The notes below the pieces were generated by a model. It ran no database searches. It had not been told where the DNA came from and saw only the letters and a program-made list of their open reading frames with translations. A program made the position numbers and the translations under genes. Shown one piece after another: positions 1 to 7,192 of a DNA stretch of 64,000 nucleotides. The stretch's first letter is position 1. Every line of letters starts with the position of its first letter. The stretch is from Candidatus Rokuibacteriota bacterium (GTDB lineage: Bacteria; Methylomirabilota; Methylomirabilia; Rokubacteriales; CSP1-6): the NCBI GenBank assembly GCA_016200085.1, contig JACQFL010000046.1, positions 124,001 through 188,000 on the forward strand, written 5' to 3'.

Positions 1-3000
1 GGCCGGAGACCCGGGACGCGCGCGTGCGCTGGATGGGCGTCGGCGGCGGCGGTCGCAACGTGGCCATCACCAGCCTCGCCGTGCGCAAGAACTACTACGG
101 CTCCTTCGACCACCAGGCGTTCGCCTCGCTGATCAACTACTCGCCGCAGCCGCAGTCCTTCACGCTGATCCTCGAGGTCGATGGTCAGCGCCTGGCCGAG
201 AAGCAGCTGACCCTCGAGCCCAACGTGCGGCGCGCCCTGATCCTGCCCTTCAGCCACAACGGAGCGGGCGTGGTCAAGGCGAGCATCGACGTGCGCGACG
301 ACCTCGCCACCGACAACACCGCCTGGGCGGTGCTGCCTCCGGCGCGCAAGATCGCCGTGCTCCTGGTGAGCCCCGGGAACCTCTTCCTCGAGAAGGTGCT
401 GCGCACCGACCCGCAGGTGAAGCTCGAGGTCGTCACCCCCGATCAGTACCCGGGCGGGATGGCCGAGGCCGACATCGTGGTCGTCGACTCCGTGTCGCCG
501 CCCAAGGTGGGACCGGGGCGCTTCGTCTTCGTCAACGGCGTGCCCGCCGACGTGCCCCTCGAGGTGCTCGGGCGCATGGAGCGGCCCATCATCATGGACT
601 GGGACCGGGCGCACCCGGTCATGCGCCACGTCGAGTTCGCCAAGGTGGCGATCGAGGACGCCCTGCGCATCCGGCCGCTGGCGGCCGGGCGGCCGCTCGT
701 GGAGGCGGTGGGCGGTCCCCTCGTCTACGCGCTCGAGGAGTCCCAGCGTCGCGCGGTCTTCCTCGGGTTCGACCTGTTCAAGACCGACCTGCCGCTCCGC
801 ATCGCCTTCCCGGTGCTCCTGTCCAACAGCCTGCGCTGGCTGCATCCCGCCGGGCTCGACCAGGCGAGCCTGCAGCTGGCCTCCGGCCAGCCGATCCTGC
901 TCCCCGTCGAGCACGGCGTCAGCGCCATCACCGTGACCACCCCGAGCGGCCGCACCATCAAGGGCCAGGTCACGCGCGGGATGGTGAGCTTCACCGAGAC
1001 CGACGAGGTCGGCGTCTACACGATCGAGACCGCGCGCGGGCAGATGCGCGTGGCGGTCAACCTGATGGATGCCGAGGAATCGGACCTCTCGCCGCGCCCG
1101 CTGCCGGCGAGCCCGCCCGCGCCGCCCGCGGCCACTACCCCGATCCCCATCCAGCGCGAGATGTGGCCGCTGTTCGTGGCGATCGCCATCGTGCTGCTGG
1201 TGGCCGAAGGCCTGCTCTACTGGCGCCGCCAGACGGGCGGCCGGCTGCGTGCCCCCGCGGGGGGTGGCGACCGCTGGTCGCTCGCGCTGCGCGGCGCTCT
1301 GGTGGTCGTGCTCTGCGTGACGCTCTTTCGCCCCACGATCGCCCGCTGGGTCGATCGGCTCAACGTCGTGTTCCTCCTCGACCACAGCGACAGCGTGAGC
1401 CTGGCCGCGCGCGAGCGCTCCTACCGGTTCGTGGCCGAGGCCGTGAAGGCCATGCGGGGCAACGACCGCCACGAGGTGATCGTCTTCGGCGAGCACGCCG
1501 TCGTCGACCAGCCGCTGTCGAACAAGAAGACGGTCGAGCGCCCGAAGGCCGAGGTCGGCGGGCGCGGCACCAACATCTTCCAGGCCATGGAGCTGGCGCT
1601 GGCGACGCTGCCGGCCGGCCAGGCCAACCGGCTCGTGATGCTCTCCGACGGCCGCCAGACGACGGGCAGCGCGCTCACGGGCGCGCAGGCGGCCAAGGAG
1701 GGCGGCGCCGACCTCTATTACGTGCCGGCTCCGCTGACGTTCAGCCAGGAGGTGGTGGCGGAGTCCCTCGTGCTGCCGCAGGAGGTGAAGTTCGGCGAGC
1801 CGTTCCAGGCCAAGGTCGTGGCGTGGAGCCTCAGGGACACCGAGGGCCGGCTCTCGCTCTTCCGCAACGGCGAGTTCCTCGGCTCGCAGATCGTGCGCCT
1901 CTCGGCGGGCAAGAACGTCTTCAGCTACCGGCAGTCGCTCGAGGCCGGCGGCATCCACGTCTACCAGGCGGCGCTGGAGGTCGAGGGCGACACCATCGAG
2001 GAGAACAATCGCGCCATCGGCACCGTGGTGGTCCGGGGCAAGCCCCAGGTGCTCCTCGCCGAGAAGGAGCGGAGCCACGCCCAGTCGCTGGCCACCGCGC
2101 TGCGCTCCCAGAACATCGACGTGACGGTGGTCGAGGCGGCCGGGATCCCCCAGGACGTGGCCGGACTCCAGAAGTACGACGGCGTGATCCTGTCCAACGT
2201 CTCCTCGCTCAAGCTGACCCGGACGCAGATGGGCTACATCCGCGACTACGTCCGCGACTACGGCGGCGGGCTCGTCATGCTGGGCGGCGAGGAGAGCTTC
2301 GGGCTCGGCGGCTACTACCGGACGCCCGTGGAAGAGGCGCTCCCCGTCACCATGGACGTCAAGCAGAAGGTGGAGATCCCGAGCCTCGCCGTGGTGCTGT
2401 CGATCGATCGCTCGGGCTCCATGGCCATGACGACCAAGGAGGAGAAGGTCACCAAGCTCGACCTCGCCAAGGAGGCCTCGCACCTCGTCGTCGACCTGCT
2501 CGACGAGCGCAACGAGGTCGGCGTGATGAGCTGGGACACGGAGTTCATCTGGGACTCGCCGCTGCGCAACGCCCGGAGCAAGGCCGCCATCCACAGCGCC
2601 ATCGCGACCATCAAGGCGGGCGGGGGCACCGATGGCTACCCCGCGCTCAAGGAAGCGTACTCCGTCCTCTTCGAGAGCCAGGCCCTGCTCAAGCACGTCA
2701 TCTTCCTCTCGGACGGCCAGATGACCCGGGGCGACTTCCAGGGCCTGCTCCGTCGCATGGTGAAGGACAAGATCACGGTCTCCTCGGTGGCGATCGGCTC
2801 CGATGCCGACATCCCGCTCATGGTCGACATCGCCAAGTGGGGGCGCGGGCGCTTCTACTACACCGAGGACTCGCAGACGATTCCGCGCATCTTCACCCTG
2901 GAGACCCAGCTCGCCTCCAAGGCCTCGCTCGTCGAGCAGCCGTTCAAGCCGCAGCTGACCGCGCCGAACCACGAGGCGATGCAGGACCTCGACTGGAAGG

Positions 3001-3800
3001 CCGCCCCGCCGCTCGGGGGCTACGTGGCCACCACCCTCAAGAGCACCGCCGACCTCGTGCTCATGAGTCACCAGGAGGACCCCATCCTCGCCACGTGGCG
3101 CTACGGCCTTGGACGCTCGGTGGCGTTCACCTCGGACGCCAAGGCCAAGTGGGGCGTGCTGTGGCTGCGCTGGCGCGAGTTCGGCAAGTTCTGGGCGCAG
3201 CTCACGCGCTGGACGCTGCGCAGCGGCAACCGCAGCGACATGGTCGCCCTCGTGGACCGCAAGGACGACGTGGGCGAGATCGTCGTCGACGCCATCGACC
3301 CGAAAGGGGAGTTCATCAACTTCCTCGACACCCAGGTGGGCGTCGTCGCGCCCAACCGGGAGCGGAGCGTCATCGACCTGGAGCAGGTGGGCCCGGGCCG
3401 CTATCGCGGCCGTTTCCCGGCGCGCCAGGAGGGCGTCTACCTGGTCGGCATGGCCCAGCGCAAGAACGATCGCGTGATCGGCTCGCAGCTGGCGGGGCTG
3501 GTGGTACCGTATGCACAGGAGCTGCGTGACCTGGGCGTCGACGAGACCGCGCTCCGCGAGCTTGCCGAGTTCACCGGAGGCGGCTCCTTGAGCGCTCCGG
3601 CGGAGGCCTTCACCAAGGCGCGGCGGCGGTCGCGGGTACCGTTCGACGTCTGGCCCTGGCTGGTAGGCTTGGTGGCGGTGATGATGGTGCCGGAGATCGG
3701 GCTCCGGCGGCTGGGTCCCGACGTGCTGCGGTGGATCCCGCGCCGCCGGCGCGAGCCGGACGGCCGGCGTCCCGAGGGGAAGGAGGCGACCGATGGCTGA
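1..3800 (+). CDS. VWA / amidotransferase-like membrane protein, 5' end outside the window
   Basis: The frame is open from base 3 to the stop at 3798-3800, so the N-terminus lies upstream of the window; the first in-frame start-like codon is GTG at 24, giving 1258 residues. Numbering from that GTG, an extracytoplasmic beta-rich part is followed by a membrane segment at about 380-402 and another near 425-445. A first von Willebrand A-like domain (DHSDS) starts near 448. A class I amidotransferase-like segment with a GGGLVMLGGEESF motif lies near 740-765, a second VWA domain with a DRSGS MIDAS-type motif near 795, and a C-terminal membrane helix near 1208-1228. Such proteins accompany BatA/MoxR-type gene sets of unknown function. 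The stop overlaps the start of the TPR gene, so the two are probably co-transcribed and co-localised in the envelope. Confidence 0.8.
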   Translation, partial: PETRDARVRWMGVGGGGRNVAITSLAVRKNYYGSFDHQAFASLINYSPQPQSFTLILEVDGQRLAEKQLTLEPNVRRALILPFSHNGAGVVKASIDVRDDLATDNTAWAVLPPARKIAVLLVSPGNLFLEKVLRTDPQVKLEVVTPDQYPGGMAEADIVVVDSVSPPKVGPGRFVFVNGVPADVPLEVLGRMERPIIMDWDRAHPVMRHVEFAKVAIEDALRIRPLAAGRPLVEAVGGPLVYALEESQRRAVFLGFDLFKTDLPLRIAFPVLLSNSLRWLHPAGLDQASLQLASGQPILLPVEHGVSAITVTTPSGRTIKGQVTRGMVSFTETDEVGVYTIETARGQMRVAVNLMDAEESDLSPRPLPASPPAPPAATTPIPIQREMWPLFVAIAIVLLVAEGLLYWRRQTGGRLRAPAGGGDRWSLALRGALVVVLCVTLFRPTIARWVDRLNVVFLLDHSDSVSLAARERSYRFVAEAVKAMRGNDRHEVIVFGEHAVVDQPLSNKKTVERPKAEVGGRGTNIFQAMELALATLPAGQANRLVMLSDGRQTTGSALTGAQAAKEGGADLYYVPAPLTFSQEVVAESLVLPQEVKFGEPFQAKVVAWSLRDTEGRLSLFRNGEFLGSQIVRLSAGKNVFSYRQSLEAGGIHVYQAALEVEGDTIEENNRAIGTVVVRGKPQVLLAEKERSHAQSLATALRSQNIDVTVVEAAGIPQDVAGLQKYDGVILSNVSSLKLTRTQMGYIRDYVRDYGGGLVMLGGEESFGLGGYYRTPVEEALPVTMDVKQKVEIPSLAVVLSIDRSGSMAMTTKEEKVTKLDLAKEASHLVVDLLDERNEVGVMSWDTEFIWDSPLRNARSKAAIHSAIATIKAGGGTDGYPALKEAYSVLFESQALLKHVIFLSDGQMTRGDFQGLLRRMVKDKITVSSVAIGSDADIPLMVDIAKWGRGRFYYTEDSQTIPRIFTLETQLASKASLVEQPFKPQLTAPNHEAMQDLDWKAAPPLGGYVATTLKSTADLVLMSHQEDPILATWRYGLGRSVAFTSDAKAKWGVLWLRWREFGKFWAQLTRWTLRSGNRSDMVALVDRKDDVGEIVVDAIDPKGEFINFLDTQVGVVAPNRERSVIDLEQVGPGRYRGRFPARQEGVYLVGMAQRKNDRVIGSQLAGLVVPYAQELRDLGVDETALRELAEFTGGGSLSAPAEAFTKARRRSRVPFDVWPWLVGLVAVMMVPEIGLRRLGPDVLRWIPRRRREPDGRRPEGKEATDG

Positions 3801-5145
3801 TGCTCGCTCACGGTGGCTGGCGCGGCTCGTCCCCGTGCTCGCGGTGCTCGCCCTGTGGCCCGTGGCCCCGGCCGCCGCCGCCGTCAAGCCGCGGCCCGTG
3901 CTCGTCGTGCCCTTCGATACGACGCCGCTCGGCGCCGACGAGAAGTGGATCGGCGAGGCCATCGCCCAGACCGTGAGTCTCGGGCTCGCGCAGCACCCGG
4001 CGTTCGTGCAGTACGAGCGCGGGCGCGTGCGACCGGCGACCCCGTGGGACGTCTGGACGGAGGCGGCGGTGGTCCAGACCGGACGCTCGCTGCGGGCGGA
4101 GGCCGCGATCTTCGGCCAGGTCACGCGGGCCGGCACGGATCTCACGATCCTGCCCCGCCTCCTCGAGCTCAAGCCGTCCGGCCCCGACGTGATCGTGATG
4201 GAGCCGGTGGCGGTGCCCGAGGGCGAGCTGATCAACCGCCTGGCCGCGCTGCCGCCGGCGTACGCGCGGACGATGAAGGTCGCGTTGACTGACGCCGAGA
4301 GCGCGCGGATGGACAAGGCCGCCCGCTCCACGAGATCCCTGCGCGCCCTCGAGCTGTACGCACGCAGCGAGATCGCGGCGCGCCGCGGCGGGCAGGAGGG
4401 TCTGGAGACCGCCGCCGAGCAGCTGGGCCGCGCCATCGAGGCCGACGCCAGCTTCGTGGTCGCCCAGTACACGCTCGGCGCCGTGCACGCCTCGCTCGGC
4501 AACCGCTGGAAGGCGGCCGCCCAGTTCCGCGCCTCCACCCAGCTCGACCCGACGTATCCCGAGCCGTACAAGGCGCTCGGCGACCTCTTCATGGCGGCGC
4601 CGCGCCGGCTCTTCGACCAGGCCGTCGAGGCGTACGCGAAGGCCATCGAGCTGCGGCCCTTCTACGGCGACGCCCACGTGGGGCTCGGCGAGGCCAAGGC
4701 GGCCAAGGGCGACGTGGACGGCGCCATCGCCGCCTATCAGAGGGCGCTCAGCTTCAACCCCGTCAACGCGCGGGTCTACATCAGCCTCGGCAAGATCTAC
4801 TACGAGGAGAAGGGCCTCTTCTTCGAGGCGGTCAACTCCTACAAGCGCGCCATCGACCTCGACCCCACCTCGATCGAGGCGCGGATGGGCCTCGGCGAGA
4901 CCGACGAGGACAAGGGCCTCTACAGGGAGGCCATCGAGGAGTACAAGCGCGTCATCGCGCTCGACGACAAGCACACCAAGGCGCTCTACAACCTTGCCGC
5001 CGTGTACGAGAAGGTCGACCCGCGCGAAGCCATCGCGCACTGGGAGCGCTACATCGCCGTGGCCTCGCAGCTGCAGTCCGAGAAGGACGGCATCGACACC
5101 GCGCAGCAGCACCTCAGGAAGCTGAAGCGGCAGGTCAAGGACTAG
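3793..5145 (+). CDS. Secreted tetratricopeptide-repeat protein
   Basis: This 450-residue protein begins with a signal peptide: positive N-terminus, a hydrophobic stretch at about residues 11-23 and an AAAA-type cleavage zone near 30. Residues about 35-150 resemble the TolB/FlgO-like N-terminal fold that precedes TPRs in some envelope proteins (VLVVPF start). From about 195 to 440 there are at least six 34-residue TPR units with the usual small and aromatic pattern (LGxxxxxxGxxxxAxxxYxxALxxxP). The ATG lies inside the end of the upstream VWA gene (8-base overlap), which implies translational coupling. TPR arrays act as protein-docking scaffolds, so a role as partner of the VWA protein at the periplasmic face is a reasonable inference. 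No catalytic motif is visible. Confidence 0.85.
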   Translation: MADARSRWLARLVPVLAVLALWPVAPAAAAVKPRPVLVVPFDTTPLGADEKWIGEAIAQTVSLGLAQHPAFVQYERGRVRPATPWDVWTEAAVVQTGRSLRAEAAIFGQVTRAGTDLTILPRLLELKPSGPDVIVMEPVAVPEGELINRLAALPPAYARTMKVALTDAESARMDKAARSTRSLRALELYARSEIAARRGGQEGLETAAEQLGRAIEADASFVVAQYTLGAVHASLGNRWKAAAQFRASTQLDPTYPEPYKALGDLFMAAPRRLFDQAVEAYAKAIELRPFYGDAHVGLGEAKAAKGDVDGAIAAYQRALSFNPVNARVYISLGKIYYEEKGLFFEAVNSYKRAIDLDPTSIEARMGLGETDEDKGLYREAIEEYKRVIALDDKHTKALYNLAAVYEKVDPREAIAHWERYIAVASQLQSEKDGIDTAQQHLRKLKRQVKD

Positions 5146-5158
5146 CCCCCGGGCGCCC

Positions 5159-6151
5159 GTGGACGAGCTGAGGAAGGACCTCACGCGGGGCCAGTGGGTC
5201 CTGGTCCGGCCCAAGAGCAAGCCCCCCGCCGAGGAGCCCTGCCCGTTCTGCCCGGGCGCCGAGAGCGAGACCGGCCCCGAGATCGCCGCGTACCGCAAGG
5301 ACGGCGGCGCCCAGAACACCGCTGGCTGGACCGTGCGGGTCGTGCCCGAGCCCGACGCCTACTTTCGCATCGAGTGGGAGCTGGTGCGCGAGGGCATCGG
5401 GATGTTCGACATGATCATCCCGCGCGGGGCGAGCGAGCTCATCGTCGAGTCGCCGCGGCACGAGGACACCCTGGCCTCGATGGGGCTCGGCCAGATCGAG
5501 TCGGTGCTCTGGATGTACCGGGATCGCCTGCTCGACCTCAAGCGGGACAGCCAGATCCGCGACATCCTGATCTCGCGTCACCACAAGAAGCCGGGGGTGC
5601 CGGGCCACCACCCCTACTCACGGGTGACCGCCATCCCCATCGTGTTCGACGAGACGCGGCGCGAGCTGCGTGAGGCACGCGAGTACTACCAGTACAAGCG
5701 CCGGTGTCTCTACTGCGACGTGCTCCGCCAGGAGATCGGCGGGGAGGAACGGGTGATCCGTCTGACCCCGTCCTTCGTCGTGCTCGTGCCGTACGCCCCG
5801 CGGGTGCCGCTCGAGACCTGGATCCTGCCGCGGCGCCACGGCTGTTCCTACGAGGAAGCGCTGACGTCGGACACGGCGCCCGAGCTCGCGCGACTGCTCG
5901 GCGAGTACTGTCGCACGATCGAGCGGCACGCCGAGGACCCTGCCTGGGAGCTCGTCCTGCACACCGCGCCCAACCTGAGATCACGCATCCTGCAGGGCGA
6001 TTGGGCGACGATCCGCGACGACTACCACTGGCACCTCGAGATCCTGCCCCAGCCCGAGCGCCTCAACCGCGTCGGCGGGATCTTCGTCAACGAGACGCCG
6101 CCCGAGGACGCCGCGCGCGAGCTGCGCGAGCGGTGGGAGTCGACCGCGTAG
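5159..6151 (+). CDS. galT: GalT-family hexose-1-phosphate nucleotidyltransferase
   Basis: The 330-residue product matches the galactose-1-phosphate uridylyltransferase family (HIT superfamily), which moves a nucleotidyl group between sugar phosphates. Near the N-terminus is a CPFC zinc-type motif (about residue 31), and a second Cys pair (CLYC) lies near 183. The C-terminal half has the family signature YHWHLEILP near 288 and an ETWILP segment. The central histidine motif, normally HPHxQ, reads GHHPYSR here, so the substrate may be another sugar-1-phosphate (for example an ADP-glucose phosphorylase-type activity); the symbol is therefore provisional. Start is GTG 13 bases after the TPR gene. 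A strong terminator hairpin follows directly, closing this transcription unit. Confidence 0.75.
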   Translation: MDELRKDLTRGQWVLVRPKSKPPAEEPCPFCPGAESETGPEIAAYRKDGGAQNTAGWTVRVVPEPDAYFRIEWELVREGIGMFDMIIPRGASELIVESPRHEDTLASMGLGQIESVLWMYRDRLLDLKRDSQIRDILISRHHKKPGVPGHHPYSRVTAIPIVFDETRRELREAREYYQYKRRCLYCDVLRQEIGGEERVIRLTPSFVVLVPYAPRVPLETWILPRRHGCSYEEALTSDTAPELARLLGEYCRTIERHAEDPAWELVLHTAPNLRSRILQGDWATIRDDYHWHLEILPQPERLNRVGGIFVNETPPEDAARELRERWESTA

Positions 6152-6152
6152 C

Positions 6153-6171
6153 GGAGCCCGCGGGCTCCTTT
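6153..6171 (+). terminator. Rho-independent terminator after galT
   Basis: A perfect 8-bp palindrome GGAGCCCG/CGGGCTCC (6153-6168) begins two bases after the galT stop and is followed by TTT. The U-tract is short, but stem strength and position fit an intrinsic terminator. Confidence 0.65.
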
Positions 6172-6181
6172 CGCGCGAGGC

Positions 6182-6320
6182 GGCGGGGTCCTGCCAGGGG
6201 CTTCCGTCGGTTCTCGCTTTCTGCGAGCAACCCATCGGCGGTGGAAGACCTCGCGCGGGCACCCCCAGGAGATCACCGCGCAGCGGGGCCGACGGAAGCC
6301 TCGGCCCCTGGCACCCCGCC
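6182..6320 (+). ncRNA. Candidate structured RNA of unknown class between galT and the isc operon
   Basis: Two distant strands pair almost completely. GGCTTCCGTCGG (6199-6210) pairs with CCGACGGAAGCC (6289-6300). TGCCAGGGGC (6192-6201) can instead pair with GCCCCTGGCA (6304-6313), and GGCGGGG (6182-6188) with CCCCGCC (6314-6320). Inside, CTCGC/GCGAG forms a small hairpin at 6213-6227, and GCGGTG (6238-6243) can pair with CACCGC (6274-6279). A long closing stem, internal bulges and an apical stem-loop recall 6S RNA in outline, but I cannot match its sequence. It could equally be a palindromic mobile repeat. The strand is assumed; the structure itself is symmetric. A further CGCGGGG-CGG-CCCCGCG hairpin sits at 6349-6365. 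No open frame with gene-like features covers this interval. Confidence 0.35.
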
Positions 6321-6365
6321 CGTCACCGTGGGAGAGGAGCCCGCGCCTCGCGGGGCGGCCCCGCG

Positions 6366-6594
6366 CTCGCGCTGCCGGGCGCCGAGCGACCAGCGAGGGG
6401 AGCACGGCAGGGGACTGGTCGGACTCGAGGCCACCCGGTTGCCGCCAGGCCTGTCAGTGGGGTTGGGGAACGACGCCTGTCTTGTCCCGGAACTACCTGA
6501 CATCTCGTTCTTTTCGTCATTTCTCTGCGCTGCGGCGGACTGGGGCGGCGCGTGTAGGGCTTGATGGCGCTCGGGTGGCTCATCGGGTTCCCGC
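6366..6594. other. Non-coding upstream region of the isc operon
   Basis: Between the structured element and the isc promoter I see no convincing coding frame or RNA gene. A more T-rich stretch near 6500-6530 precedes the promoter and could serve as an upstream element, but there is no specific motif to name. Confidence 0.4.
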
Positions 6595-6623
6595 TTGACA
6601 CGGAGAGGGCAGGGTGAGAATAT
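6595..6623 (+). promoter_or_regulatory. Sigma-70-type promoter of the isc operon
   Basis: A perfect -35 box TTGACA (6595-6600) is followed after 17 bases by GAATAT (6618-6623) as a -10 box. The -10 is overlapped by the IscR-type operator. A second candidate -10, perfect TATAAT, lies at 6674-6679 without a good -35. In E. coli the iscR promoter is similarly overlaid by IscR sites. Confidence 0.6.
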
Positions 6624-6644
6624 CCGACTGATTCAGTCGGCGAC
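6620..6644 (+). promoter_or_regulatory. Type 1 IscR operator
   Basis: The palindromic core CCGACTGATTCAGTCGG (6624-6640) matches the [4Fe-4S]? no: the cluster-bound-IscR type 1 motif known from E. coli. Over the full 25-base motif I count 22 positions agreeing with the degenerate consensus as I recall it; the three differences are at position 4 and in the last three bases. A weaker overlapping copy, CGACTCGAATGGTCG, lies at 6641-6655. Placement over the -10 of the isc promoter, directly upstream of an Rrf2/IscR gene that keeps three cluster cysteines, predicts negative autoregulation by Fe-S-loaded IscR. Confidence 0.75.
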
Positions 6645-6727
6645 TCGAATGGTCGCCGATTATGTGGGTCGGGTATAATTCAAAGGCGGAGAGGTAAGGA
6701 CAGAGCCGGGCGGGGGCGAGGGGCGGG

Positions 6728-7165
6728 ATGCTGAGGTTCACCAAGCGGTCTGATTACGGGCTGATGGCCATCCACTACATCGCGGTCAATGAAGACCTCG
6801 GCGCGGTGAGCACCAAGCGAATCGCCGAGGAGTTCCGGATCCCGCCGGAGTTGCTCGCGAAGATTCTGCAACGGCTGGCCAAGAAGAAACTGATCACCGC
6901 CCAGAACGGCCCGAAGGGGGGCTACGTGCTGACGCGGCCGCAGACCCAGATCACGGTCGGCGACGTGGTGCGGGCGCTGGAGGGCCCGATCAACATCGTC
7001 GAGTGCTTCGAGGGTGAGAGCGAGTGCCCGCAGATGGAGCGGTGCAACCTGCGCCGGCCCGTGCAGAAGATCCAGGCCTCCATCAGCCGGATGCTGGACA
7101 CGATGAGCCTGGCGGAGCTCGTCGCCGACGACGCGCCCGCGCTGCTGTCGATCAGCAAGGCGTAG
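6728..7165 (+). CDS. iscR: Rrf2-family Fe-S-sensing regulator IscR
   Basis: This 145-residue protein has the Rrf2 winged-helix fold: an N-terminal MLRFTKRSDYGL start typical of the family, a recognition helix near residues 38-55, and the beta-wing GPKGGYVL near 61-68. Three cysteines, C93, C100 and C106 (C-x6-C-x5-C), sit where E. coli IscR binds its [2Fe-2S] cluster with C92/C98/C104. It is first in the complete isc operon and lies behind a near-consensus type 1 IscR operator at 6620-6644, so it should repress the operon when cluster-loaded. Start ATG 6728 is preceded by a purine-rich GAGGGGCGGG ribosome-binding region. Confidence 0.95.
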   Translation: MLRFTKRSDYGLMAIHYIAVNEDLGAVSTKRIAEEFRIPPELLAKILQRLAKKKLITAQNGPKGGYVLTRPQTQITVGDVVRALEGPINIVECFEGESECPQMERCNLRRPVQKIQASISRMLDTMSLAELVADDAPALLSISKA

Positions 7166-7192
7166 CGGCCGCCGCCACACAGGGAGACGCGA

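Noticed and set aside
6182-6320. RNase P RNA, tmRNA or SRP RNA
   Set aside because: None of the conserved sequence blocks of these RNAs was found on either strand of the interval; only the fold outline is suggestive of 6S RNA, and that is left open.
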